NCBI GenBank assembly: GCA_947579605.1
Contig: OX388319.1
Coordinates: 17,001,447 to 17,065,446 of the forward strand
Reading direction: 5' to 3'
Source: Athripsodes cinereus
Lineage: Eukaryota > Arthropoda > Insecta > Trichoptera > Leptoceridae
DNA: 64,000 bases
Shown: positions 46,205-56,515 of the stretch, piece after piece
How the letters are laid out: every line of letters begins with the position of its first letter
Position numbering within the stretch: the stretch's first letter is position 1
Translations under genes and position numbers: made by a program
Notes under the pieces: generated by a model
The model's database searches: none
Told to the model about the DNA's origin: nothing
The model's input: only the letters and a program-made list of their open reading frames with translations

Positions 46205-47210
46205 TTTGATCATAAAATTATCCTGTGATAGTCACAAAATGTCTCAAAATAAGAACATATGGCAAATGAACTTTTTTCATTCAAAAGTAATCTTGCGTAA
46301 ATAGCGTTGCTAAATCTTCTGATGGAACATAATATCTATTTATTAATTCATACCGCCTCTTCTGCAGGATAGGCAGTAAGAATCAATCCACCTTTATTTC
46401 AGTTCGTGCCATATATTTCACTTTCGTTTTAAAACATAGCACTACCATACTTAAGACTTACTAGTACCTACTTCTATTGTCTATTTTAAGCAACTAACTA
46501 ACGCTTTTAATCCGTCTAGAGTCGTTCATTTTTATTAACTTATTTATAATAGCCATTGTGGAATCTAGTAGGCTCACCATGAATTCATCCTCTCGTTCCT
46601 GACTTGGAAACCTGGAATCCATCCTGACATTCGTCAACGCTGAATTGATTTACATTTTAGTATTTTAGATACGTGTATATTGTAACATTTATTACGTGTA
46701 TAAGCATAAATAAATACGATAAAACAAAAGTAAGAAAATATAATAGCTCGATGAAAATAAATTCTGTTTTAAAAACCTTGAAAATCCCAAAGGTATACTT
46801 ATTAATTCGTATTATTTTCAAGGCGACCTTAACGGAAGATTCAGAATAATAGCAGCACCGTTTCAAACATAAAATATTTTCGAGAGTTCTCTAATTGAGT
46901 TTCTTTCTTTTATTACAGTCTATAACATCTTTAATTCAAAACGGTCGGGCACTTCACACACTTTCACAATTTACATCGCTGATTAATATCTGTCTAACTG
47001 ACAAAAAAAAAATCTTTTATCTATCTATAGAGAAGGAAACTTCCATAAATAAAAATGATCGGTGAATTGATTGCATATTTCATACACTTATTTACTCACA
47101 AAAACGCGAATGAAAAATACGAGTTAATTTTAACTTGCAGATATTTCATCTTTGAAATGTATACAGAAGTTTTGTTTAGTGACTAAATAAAGTTTTAACT
47201 ATTGCTTAAT
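46205..47210. other. No gene recognised
   Basis: AT-rich; 69-codon - strand frame at 46657-46866 has no motif. Confidence 0.5.
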
Positions 47211-47214
47211 TAAT

Positions 47215-47300
47215 TAATATATTTATTTATTCATGTTTTAAACGGCTTTCGCCTTTTACAATTTTAAATCGTTCTATAACAATTTTTATACACCTTCAAA
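47215..47300 (-). repeat. LINE 3' tail
   Basis: ATATATTTATTTATTCATG, then AACGGCTTTCGCCTTTTAC. On the - strand GTAAAAGGCGAAAGCCG, then a TAAATAAATA tail, related to the 25405 type. Confidence 0.55.
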
Positions 47301-47529
47301 ACTTACTCTAATTTCACATTAAACAATTTATTCCACTGAAAATAGATCAACAGATACAATCTGTATTTAAGACCTAGTTAAAATTAAAAGTATATATTCA
47401 ATAAGCAAATAAAAGAAGTACAAATACATACTACACAAAATCAACAAATATACACAGGCACTGGCAGCCAATACAATTTACATCCAGGCCCACGGTACTC
47501 CACACTATATACATCTACATCTAATATGG

Positions 47530-47692
47530 CACAATACCTTACCTAAAGAGAACAGTTTATTTTAGACTTATTTTAACTAGTTCTTTAATCTGAAATTTCT
47601 AAGATTAATATATAGCACAATAGCTTACCTTAACAGAGCAGTTTACTTTAGAGTTATTTAACTAGTTCTTTAATTTGAAATCTCTAAGAAAT
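47530..47692 (+). repeat. Two-unit tandem duplication, about 82 bp
   Basis: CACAATACCTTACC..AACAGTTTATTTTAGA..ACTAGTTCTTTAATCTGAAAT..TCTAAG is followed by a diverged second copy with the same order. Confidence 0.8.
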
Positions 47693-47764
47693 TTCTTCAT
47701 AACAGCGGGCATCCTTTATAAAATAAAATTGTTTCGATTAAAAGAGAGTCCGTATATTATTTCA

Positions 47765-48560
47765 AATCAAAAATCCCTTTATACATACAATTTTGTATAG
47801 TTTATTTAGGTTGTTTTAAATAGATTACTATGTTCTGACACGACTCTTAACCTAATAGAAATCTAGTATTATATGATCTTCATAGCGATTTGTTTAAAAT
47901 ATATCAGTTTGACAAGAAGACATGATGGTGACCAATTCCTGATGATGGCTCCAGCATCGACCGAAACGTCGGATAAATATACAAAATTCACCCGACTGCT
48001 TACCGAAAGGAGAAGATATATTACAACAAGAGTCTTTCACAGAGACGTAATCTCATTGACATGCTTACCCAGCAAAAGATATGCACAGGTGAGTTGGATG
48101 CGCCTGCATTGGTTGGTAGTTTGAATTTTCAGGTCCCTTCTGCAACACGAAACCACAGGCCGTTCTACGTAAATGCATCATCAAGTACCTAATGCAGGTG
48201 TCAGGCACCCTCTTCATAGAATGATGAATAAATATAATGACTCATTACATGCTGTCGACATCTTCAGCGGGACTGCATGTACTTTTAAAAAAAACTGCTC
48301 TGAGTGCAAATACCCACACTTTCCTTTCCACTCATATTCCCTACCCTCCCTATAATAGAACTGTTTTATTTTATATAATTTAATTTTATATTGATATCAA
48401 TGTATGAATATTCTTTCTACCTAATAAAAACTATATTTGAATTATTTTTATTTTACAATTTTACATTTTTTATTTCTACTTTTAATTTAACTTCATTTTG
48501 TTTTTATGTTAGGTTCTCACTAGATTTTAGAATTATATGTAATATTTAATAGAGACTTAA
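47765..48560. other. Probable retroelement-derived sequence, class unknown
   Basis: 47920-47980 contains CTGATGATGGCTCCAGCATC, then GACCGAAACGTCGG, a phrase type common in retroelement ends. A shorter AGCCGAAACGTTG occurs at 53941. Frames 47873-48124 and 48173-48355 have no motif. Confidence 0.35.
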
Positions 48561-48569
48561 TGTACATCT

Positions 48570-48835
48570 GTTGTTCGCTGTTGGACTTGCTCCAGGTATC
48601 TTGGGGTAGCTCGGTTGGACTCTCTGGAGTACTTTAGAGCTCTATGGGTTCTTCCGGGTGCTTTGGGGTGCCTGGCCAGCCTGGACCTGCGGTGGACTCA
48701 GAGACTAATCAATAACGCCTGTAATAGGGCGCATCTTTGATTCTTAGTTTGTTTCTGTTGTTTTGCTATATGTGTTTGATGTGCCTGTTTGTGTTTGTTT
48801 GTTTTGATAAATAAAAATAAAACAACACAATAAAA
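48570..48835 (+). repeat. LINE 3' UTR and tail
   Basis: GC-richer segment (CTTGGGGTAGCTCGGTTGG, TGGGGTGCCTGGCCAGCC), then T/G-rich sequence ending TTTGATAAATAAAAATAAAAC. Typical of a truncated non-LTR retroposon. Confidence 0.5.
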
Positions 48836-49339
48836 AAATAGACATTGATATCTACATAATACGTATATATGGCAGCGTAATCTCAGGGAGATTAAAATAA
48901 ATCTCCGACAAGTCTCTAAATGTGTAAAGCGCTCTACATTTCTCCAACCATTACTTCTTCAGTATTTCCCGACACCTTTCAACCACCTAACACATAAATC
49001 TTTCCCTTCAGTCTCTTTTTCACTCGTAGCGTAGTAGTAATGAAATAAAAAAAGGTCATTACTTATGTTAATCAAATGCCATTAATTCAATCCACAGCAT
49101 TGAGTTTAATTTGATGGCGATAAAAGTAAGAATAATATATACCTAATAAAATTAAATAAAAATTCATTACCCCAATAATATGTATTATTATTAGCTTTCT
49201 GTGATTATTATTATTATTTGCTTTCATTATAGAACTGTATTTTACGATTGACTACCAAAAACGAAAATTAAATGCATTGTATTTTGTGCATTGGGAGAAA
49301 AGGGGTTAATTTTTATTTTTTTTTATATTTTTTAAATTA

Positions 49340-49545
49340 ACCTTACATAACATAACATGCATAGACAGTTCACACAGGGAGAGTTAGTCCCAAACGATGT
49401 GAATCTTGTATTATGGGTACTAACGCGACGATATACAAAATACAATGCACTAAACACAAATACATGTAACACCCTGAGCCTGGACAATTTGAAATAGGTC
49501 ATTCCTCACCATAGACATACTAGACCTGCAATTCAGTACATTATT
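49340..49545 (-). repeat. Dispersed repeat family D, copy 3
   Basis: ACATAACATAACATGCATAG, AGTTAGTCCCAAAC, GATTTGTGAAT-like and ATTATGGGTACTAACGCGACG, in reverse order to the copy at 27847. Confidence 0.65.
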
Positions 49546-49724
49546 GCGGAATATTCGTATTCCAACTTAACGCATTAATAATAACAATAATAATATTATG
49601 CTGTCTCACTCTATATCATTAAGATGATAACGGTTATGCGCTGTCTAACAAACCGTCTCAACGGACGCTGGTTTAAAACTGGCTGTAAAATTTGATCGGC
49701 TGTAGGACCGATTTTTTCTTTGAA

Positions 49725-49800
49725 TTACCTACCTAGTATATCTTTGTTCCTCACACTGTCCTGGCCGGGAATCGAACCCGGGTAGTGCCAGTAATAATAC
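49725..49800 (-). repeat. tRNA-like B-box fragment
   Basis: The - strand reads GGCACTACCCGGGTTCGATTC, then CCGGCCAGGACAG: a canonical T-arm/B-box with flanking complement (CCCGG..CCGGG). There is no plausible D and anticodon arm upstream, so it is probably part of a SINE, not a tRNA gene. Confidence 0.4.
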
Positions 49801-50769
49801 TCGCACTATTTACATTGTACTGTTAATTTTAGTGATTTGACACATTGGTTATAATGGATATAGGTAGATATTATAAAAATTGTTTAATTGTGTTTATTTT
49901 ATGTATATATTTAATATGTTTATTATTATCTCAATAAATATTTTAACTATCAATTTGTCTTTTTCTTTATAACAACACTGTTATAGAAAATGTTTTAATA
50001 ATAAAACAATTTTATAGTCGATTAAAGCAGTGTTTTGTATAAATAACATTTTTTTAATACTAAATGTGTTGTTTCACTATTATCTGCCTCTTGTAGGTTA
50101 CTAAAAAACTCTTTATAATATCGTCATACTAGACTTTGTATTTTCATTCACGTATATTATATTATGTATTCCGCGTTTAGATGTATTACATATGAAGGGT
50201 TTGAGTTTGTATTTGCATTGGTGTAATAGAATTAGGCCTAAAAAGCTATTCAATATCTCACAACATGTGTCCCGTAATAATTTAGAGCGAGACAGGATAT
50301 GGAAGAAAGCAATAGGTAAGAAAGTAATATCGCATACAAAACGTGCGGTAAAACACTTGGTACACATTGCCGTATTTTTATTTTTACGGTTTATGTGTGC
50401 AAGAGAGAGGAGAGTAATGAAAAACTCATTAAGTCTGAGTGGAATACATGACTGAAAGTGTACTGAAATTACGTGAAATACGGTCTACTGTAGAAATTGT
50501 TGTACTGAATTCTACTATTTGTTTGCAATAAAAGTAACGTAAATGTTGAGAATTACTTTCTTTCATTCGGTTTCAGATGAATAAAAAATTCAATTAAACA
50601 AACAAAAGACGAATGTCCGGTCCACCTCGATCAGATTCTTAGAATGTCTAATGAAATTTATAAAGAAAACATTTTTTTTCTCAACCACAAAAAACTGGTT
50701 ATTTTGTGATAAAGAATTTTATACAAGAAAGATACCTATTCTATAAAAATAAGGACATTTTATATACCT
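49801..50769. other. No gene recognised
   Basis: Complementary frames at 50113-50367 (-) and 50192-50455 (+), 84-87 codons; no motif recognised. Confidence 0.45.
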
Positions 50770-50833
50770 ACTAAATATCTTAATTTATTGTTGGCCCAGA
50801 GATGGCAGTTTGCATTTCTATTACATGCAGCTG
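50770..50833 (+). repeat. Family A copy, left half, split by the Harbinger element
   Basis: TTGGCCCAGAGATGGCAGTTTG..TCTATTACATGCAGCTG ends at the element. The rest (CTGGTCTGCTGGCTGTTCC..ATATGCCCTGATGG) resumes at 57205. Confidence 0.85.
50831..50833. other. Target site duplication CTG, left
   Basis: CTG here and at 57205-57207. Uninterrupted family A copies have a single CTG at this place (GCAGCTGGTCTGC). Confidence 0.85.
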
Positions 50834-51453
50834 GGGCCTGAGTCAAAACACTAGAAGCGTGACTAAATCCACTGTTCTGCAATGGAAACGCACGCGTTAC
50901 ACATACTTCCGAGTCAAAATATCCGAAATTGAAGGCCACCGCCATCTTTACTTTTCTAACAGCACGCAAAGCAGCACGTTTGAGTTTTTCGTATGGCAGA
51001 GTGGCGTCGTAACTATAATTCGGTAGTCAAAACACATTTTTGACAGCTGCACTGCGTGGAATTGTCGTGCTTTGCGTGTTTAATTCAACATCACCAAATA
51101 GTTGCTGTTCCGCGGTATTTTCGTCTCGCCAATCTACTTTCTTTGTATAGTTTTTGCTTTTTGTTAAGTATTTTACATAAAAAAATAGTAAGTATTTGTT
51201 TTTAATGTATTATAAGTGCTTGTGAGTATAATTAGATTAATATTTGCGGAGAAAATATTACATAACCTCATAATGCGTCCCATAGTCAGTGACATCTCGC
51301 TATATTTCTTTTAAACTATGAATTTAAAAGGAAAATTCCACACATACATCATTTATTGGTTACTCCTATGTTATATTGTGATGATGAAGTCGTAATAGTA
51401 AGATAATTCTAAACAAGAATTACTCGTAACTCTTTAATATTTGTTTTAGCATC

Positions 51454-53290
51454 ATGCATCACTTCGTCCACCTTGTTGCTGCATTTTATGCTGATAAGGA
51501 GGAACGAAAAAAAGCTCGTTTCCGCACTCGTCAAAGGCGAGGTGATTTCACGAGGATCCTGTCTGGTGTTGAATTTATTCGGCATTTCAGACTGGATAAA
51601 CGTGGATTTCGCCTCGTCTGTGAAGATTTGCGGAAACATACCACTTTGAAGGGGACAAAATTGTACCCGCTGGAGTTAAAGGTTTGTGTTTTTGTTACAG
51701 TGTGGGTATTATAATACCTATTCAAATATTTACAATGTATCTCAAAGGCAGCTGTTTTTTAAATTTTAATGTGTGAAATTAATTTCAGGTGCTACTTACA
51801 TTAAGTTTCCTCGCCACTGGGTCGTACCAGAAAATTGTTGGGCTTTCTCACCACACACCTCAGAAGACAGTTAGTAGGTTTGTGAAGGAAGTAGTGGGAG
51901 CATTGGGATGCCTGAAAATGTTGCAGAAATGGATCACATTCCCCACTACTCCTCATGAAAGAAACGTGATCAAAAACAAGTAAGTATGATTGTGAATTAC
52001 GAGTAACGCTGATTACCCCACCGGTGGGAGATTTCGTGATGCTATGGATGGATGGACAATGAAAGAGTATCTTCAAAATGCAAATTATGCTGTTATTTTT
52101 TTTCAGATTTCTAATGAAATTTCAACTGCCTGGGGTGATCGGTTGCATAGACTGCACGCATATCAATATAGTACGACCGAGTGAGGAGGAACATTTGTAT
52201 TATAACAGAAAGGGGACGCATTCAATAAATGTGCAAATGGTATTGTGTAGATTGATTCAGTTCTTGTTACAATAATTAATTATGTTATATTATCGGTCAT
52301 TAACAACGTATGCTATTCAAATTCCAGATTTGTGATAGCGACATGAAGATCATAAATGTGAATCCTAAGTTTGGTGGGAACACACATGACTCTATGATAT
52401 GGTCGCAGAGCAACGTTCTCCCATTCATGCGTGGGCTCCACCAAAATGGAGAGCATTCACATGTACTAGGTAAATAAATTTATTTTTAATTCAGTTTTGA
52501 CTCGGTTTAAGGTCTATCAAAGCAGTTGGCACATGTGAAGAATGACCTAAACAAATTGAATACATAGAGCATTATACTTAATGATTATGTATTTATCTGT
52601 TACCTTTCAAGAAACAAATATATAAATTCAATGTAAATAATGCACCATATGCACAAATCATAATTATTCATACAATACCCTCACGCCGTATCCCAAGTGG
52701 GGTAGGCAGAAGGACGGAATGCCAAATTGGTATATCCTTACATAAATATCGCTTCTTCCTCCGTGCGCGCCTTATTTACTTACTCATCACGCAACCGTCC
52801 TTGAGAATTTGGGGAGGGTCGCCCTTCCTTACACCTTTTGATGGTTGAGATTAGTAATGAGGATGAATGATTTTTTTCTCTTTCAGGTGATTCTGGTTAC
52901 CCTCGGCGGCCATGGCTGATGACACCCGTTCTCCATGCACAACCAGGATCGAGGGAATATTTGTACACAGCAAAACATGTCCAGGCACGCAACTGCATCG
53001 AGCGGTGTTACGGGCTCTTCAAATCTCGTTGGAGGTGCCTACTTAAGGACAGGACCCTCCATTATACACCTGCAGTTGCGTCCGAGATTGTATTAGCATG
53101 TGCTGTGCTACACAATATTTCCCAGCACTTGAGGCTGCCACCACCACCCATCGATCCAAATGCGCTCGCAGATACAGATGATCTAAATATGCCACCAGTA
53201 AACGTCCCCGCAGAAATAGCTATTGAAAGCGTAGAAAGGGCCCAAGGTTTGGCAGCCCTTCAAAACATTTTGAGTAGATTTAATACATGA
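51454..53290 (+). CDS. Harbinger/HARBI1-like DDE transposase (nuclease), five exons
   Basis: Exons 51454-51681, 51789-51979, 52107-52239, 52328-52469 and 52887-53290 join in frame (phases 0, 2, 0, 1) to 365 residues, close to the usual length of HARBI1-type proteins (about 350). All introns follow GT-AG: GTTTGT, GTAAGT, GTATTG and GTAAAT donors; TTTCAG, TTTCAG, TTCCAG and TTTCAG acceptors. The start is the ATG opening [10 protein letters not shown]. The N-terminal half has the helix-turn-helix-like [18 protein letters not shown] stretch (about residues 80-97). The DDE_Tnp_4 catalytic residues are visible: Asp in [11 protein letters not shown], Asp in [10 protein letters not shown], and Glu in [30 protein letters not shown], a family hallmark, precedes the Glu. 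No stop or frameshift was found. Acts in the nucleus, cutting element ends with a partner DNA-binding protein; that partner gene is on the opposite strand (55446-57102). The intact frame suggests recent activity or selection. Confidence 0.9.
52010..52050 (+). repeat. Family A 3' end in transposase intron 2
   Basis: GATTACCCCACCGGTGGGAG then ATTTCGTGATGCTATGG resembles the CTACCCCACTTGTGGGATAT..CGTGATGG end of family A. Confidence 0.5.
52676..52860 (+). repeat. Dispersed repeat family C in transposase intron 4
   Basis: CCTCACGCCGTATCCCAAGTGG, then GGTAGGCAGAAGGACGGAATGCC, then CATAAATATCGCTTCTTCC and CGCAACCGTCCTTGAGAATT: the longest copy of family C. It makes intron 4 (417 bp) much longer than the other introns (88-127 bp). 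Confidence 0.5.
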
Positions 53291-53612
53291 AACTACCACA
53301 TAAGGCTGAGAAAATACAATTTCACCTCATTCATAGTGCCCCGGACGGGTCTTGAACCCGCATCCCTACCTTGTCCAATTCAGTTACCGGGTGACTAGCC
53401 GAAGGCTCTGATATTCTGTCTTATATACTAGGTGTCTCAGCACAATACCTAAACGTGATGCAGTCATCGGGGTTTATAAGACAGATTATCGGAGCCTTCC
53501 GGTCATCCGGTAACTTAATTGGACAAGGTAGGGATGCGGGTTCAAGTCCCGTCCGGGGCACTACGAATAAGGTGACATTGTCTTTTCTCAGCCTTATATG
53601 GTAGTTTCGTGT
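53286..53612. repeat. Long inverted repeat with tRNA-like B boxes at the transposase 3' end
   Basis: Left arm 53286-53426 and right arm 53475-53612 are complementary with scattered differences. ATGAAACTACCACATAAGGC pairs with GCCTTATATGGTAGTTTCGT; the tRNA-like GGATGCGGGTTCAAG.CCCGTCC is in both arms, reversed in the left. The transposase stop codon (53288-53290) lies inside the left arm, so any transcript through this region could fold into a hairpin of about 140 bp. It may be a MITE or an inverted pair of tRNA-derived SINEs. Confidence 0.8.
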
Positions 53613-54600
53613 GTTAAATATACACATGTTACAATGGTTAATTCTGAAATTATGTGTTATGTTTTTGTATTTAAATTCAGGACACAGACAACTTTGTTGA
53701 AGATAAAACAATATCATGTACAGCGTCCTCGAGGTGCTATGGCACAAAGATGACGCTCTACATACTCTCAGGTTATATTTATTTAATTGTAAAAATAGCA
53801 TTGATAAACATGTTAGGTAGATTTTGAAGCCTGAATTTGCAGACTTGATAATGTTGGAAGTATTTGTACCTACTCCCAATGGTTCGGCATACCTATTATT
53901 ACTCTGGCTACAGACTTGTGATCAAGGAAACAGTAGGTTAGCCGAAACGTTGAACATACAAAATCATCCAAAAATACAATCAAGCCCAAAAAACAACTTC
54001 TAAACTATATATTTATCAAATGATTGAATCTATATTTAATACTGTTTGACAAAATGTTAACAGAGCACTTTACACTCTGCTTAGCGATAATATTGTATTT
54101 TCTTAAAAGAGCAAAACATACATAAATAAACTATGAATGCAATGTGTTATTCATGTCAATTAATAAAGTGTTTATTACTATCATTGTGAAAATCTTTTAA
54201 CAATTATTGAATACACTTTAACTGAAGAATTTTGTATACTATATGCATCGACGATATTCAAAAAGGGACATGTGAATTCATAAATGTTTTGACATTTGTA
54301 GAATAAACCGCTTATAATGATATAATCATTTTATAAAGTGATTCTTAGTATTAAATATTAAAATTCAATACTTAAAGAATAATATCACATGTCAATAAAA
54401 AGTCCAAACTACAATTTTAATGCCTTAATGAACAGATTTAAAAGAGTATGCCTAAATAAAAATGTGGCCACATGTATCTTTTTGAATATGCAACTACGAT
54501 ATTTTACAAAGTCTGAAAAACAATGTTTCTGTGCACTTTTAGTTTACTGATCGCTAAACTCAACAATTTTAATTAAACACTTCATTATTGAAGTGACAGT
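53613..54600. other. Inter-gene part of the Harbinger element, no gene recognised
   Basis: AT-rich. A CCGAAACGTTGAACATAC phrase at 53944 resembles 47960. The 152-codon - strand frame 53421-53879 reads through the inverted repeat and is not supported as a gene. Confidence 0.45.
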
Positions 54601-54655
54601 GAGAGAAAATAAAAACCTTTTCATTTTGCTTTATTTCTTTATTATACATGTAACA

Positions 54656-54844
54656 TTAAATTATAAAAGTATGTAATAGTATGTAACAATCTGCGCTAGG
54701 TGGTATGGAATTTCTTGGGATCCTGTTGTAGTTTGTACTTTGTACCACAGATGTCTCTTGTTTTGAATTATTCATTTTAGATGTCGTTGGTGTCGTATTT
54801 TTACATTTTTGAGATCTGGTTCGAGTCTTGGGTTGCATGTCCAT
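54656..54844 (-). CDS. Small basic hypothetical protein, weak
   Basis: 62 codons from a true ATG: rich in Lys, Arg, Thr, Ser and Asn (MDMQPKTRTRSQKCKNTTP), then a hydrophobic LHTFII end. An AATAAAG polyadenylation-type signal lies about 30 bases past the stop on this strand. It is inside the Harbinger element between its two genes, on the same strand as the partner gene. I recognise no domain. It could be an exon of the partner gene, a chance frame, or an inserted sequence. Confidence 0.2.
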   Translation of the reverse strand: MDMQPKTRTRSQKCKNTTPTTSKMNNSKQETSVVQSTNYNRIPRNSIPPSADCYILLHTFII

Positions 54845-54902
54845 TGTAATTGAGATCAGTGTACAACGTGAAAAAAATAATTTATTGAAGTGATCGCAGG
54901 AA

Positions 54903-54906
<4 letters not shown>

Positions 54907-54944
<38 letters not shown>
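54907..54944. repeat. (TA)n microsatellite
   Basis: About 18 TA repeats. Confidence 0.95.
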
Positions 54945-55309
54945 CTACATTTGTAAAGATTGTTTATATATTTAAACTACTTATGGAATATATTGCAATG
55001 TAAAAATTTGGTCATTTTCATAAAAATATATAAATATTGGGTTAGTTGGAAGATATTCGTCTCTGCGATAAACTCGCCAATTGTGCAAAACTATCTATAC
55101 TAATAAAACATTAATGTTGTTGACCGAAGGTACTTGTTGGAAGTCCATTTATACTAATATTATAAAGAGGAAAGAATTGGAAACCGATTTGAAAAATTCT
55201 TTCACTGTTGGGAAGCTACACTATTCCCGGGTCACATAGGTTATATTATATAAATATCTAGTACAAAATAATGAATTGGTAAAAAAAAGAAACGATAGTA
55301 AATTAAAAG

Positions 55310-55470
55310 CATCATTCGCTGGTGAGACAAAGCAGGGAAGACAACCGAGGAATGAGATGATGAAACAAGAGCCACAGTCACAATGTGCGAATAAAGAAGA
55401 ATATACCATATACAGTTTAGCATTTAGACAAAGTTAATAATATTATTAATTTTGTCTAAATACTAAACCC
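55310..55470. repeat. Inverted duplication of the partner-gene 3' end
   Basis: On the + strand GGGAAGACAACCGAGGAATGAG (55335) and ATTTAGACAAAGTTAATAATA (55422) repeat, in diverged form, the - strand sequence GGGAAGACAACCGAAGGGATGA and ATTTAGACAAAATTAATAATA of the neighbouring gene end. The two copies meet tail to tail at about 55441, forming a palindrome GTTTAG.ATTTAGACAAA..TTTGTCTAAATACTAAAC. Confidence 0.7.
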
Positions 55471-55982
55471 TGTTCGAAAATTGTGGCAAACCTTTCAAGC
55501 ACATTGATCAGCCTTGATTCCAAGGCCTGCCTCCTCAACTCTTCATCCCTTCGGTTGTCTTCCCTACGTCTGTCGAGCTCCAGTCTCTGGAGCTCAATTT
55601 GCTCGACAAACTCCGCTGCCCTGTCAAAATGGGTTTGCCGGGTCCCACTAACCCGGCTTGGCAGATCTCTGGCAATCTATGACTCCTCTGAGGTGTTGTG
55701 TGAGCAATTGCCCTAGGAGTGCATGGACTTCTCCTAGGGCTCCGCTGTGGGCTCTGGAGCTCTTACGGGTGTCTCTGGAGCCCTTACTGTAGTCTCTTGA
55801 GCCCTTATGGCTAATTCCCTGGGTCTCGTGGGAACCCACGATACATTGTCTGTAAAAATGTCAAACATATTACATTTTGAAATAATATTACACTGATTAA
55901 ATGAATTTCGTTGTTTATCACTATAATTAAAGTACTTGTTTTTTTATCATTTTACTATTCTTTTATTTCAATGTGACAGCCT

Positions 55983-56160
55983 TATTTATTTTTTTATTTA
56001 TTTATACAATATACGGCGTGAGCCTTTTACATGTTAGCAAAAAAAGTGTACCTAAGGAACAACAACAACAACAAAAAACTAAGTAATCACAGTATATACA
56101 AAACAATACACCACAAGACAAGATTAACAACAAGATAATGTAAAAACAATAACAAAAAAT
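55983..56160 (-). repeat. LINE 3' tail inside partner-gene intron 2
   Basis: TTATTTATTTATACAATATACGG, then CGTGAGCCTTTTACATGTTAG; the same end as at 25405. Confidence 0.65.
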
Positions 56161-56171
56161 TGTATATGAAT

Positions 56172-56232
56172 AAGGCCAATATGAATAATTCTGGGCTTCT
56201 AACATATGAATAATTATGGGCTTCTAACATAA
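56172..56232 (+). repeat. Short tandem duplication (25 bp)
   Basis: ATATGAATAATTCTGGGCTTC and ATATGAATAATTATGGGCTTC follow one another, each continuing TAAC. Confidence 0.85.
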
Positions 56233-56284
56233 TAAAGGAACCTATAAACTTTTATTTTGTGTACACTTATAAACAGGGTGATAT

Positions 56285-56415
56285 ATTCTCCTTTGCACGA
56301 GACTTGTCTCTATAAGGAGGATGTTTAGATTTAAGTTTTTATCAAATAGTCTGCATTGTTTGTTTTTATGAATATATTTTGTCTGTAGTGTGCTATTGAT
56401 GTTAATAAATAAATG
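56285..56415 (+). repeat. Retroposon 3' end with hairpin, copy 2
   Basis: CTCCTTTGCACGAGACTTGTC..TATAAGGAGGAT, ATTTAAGTTTTTATC, and an AATAAATAAATGC end; pair of 20070-20200. Confidence 0.6.
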
Positions 56416-56449
56416 CAAAAGAGAGATTCCTAGAAAGCTTAACATTATT

Positions 56450-56515
56450 CTATTTTATTTCACAATCCACGGCGTGAGCCTTTTACATGTTCAAGAATAC
56501 ATTTTACAACTCATT
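56450..56515 (-). repeat. LINE 3' tail inside partner-gene intron 2
   Basis: TATTTTATTTCACAATCCACGG then CGTGAGCCTTTTACATGTTC; nearly identical to 25405-25470. It ends about 15 bp before exon 2. Confidence 0.7.

Noticed and set aside
47938..47975. Hammerhead-ribozyme-like CTGATGA..GAAAC, as found in Penelope-like retroelements
   Set aside because: The CTGATGA and CGAAAC blocks are present, but stem II is poorly paired and there is no sequence for stem III before GTC. Similar CCGAAACGT phrases occur in many retroelement ends.
49725..49800. tRNA gene
   Set aside because: Good T-arm/B box, but no matching acceptor, D or anticodon arms upstream.
53421..53879. 152-codon - strand frame
   Set aside because: Covers the right arm of the tRNA-like inverted repeat; the peptide has no known motif.
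55483..55716. 77-codon + strand frame rich in Ser and Leu
   Set aside because: Antisense shadow of the charged helix of the partner gene.
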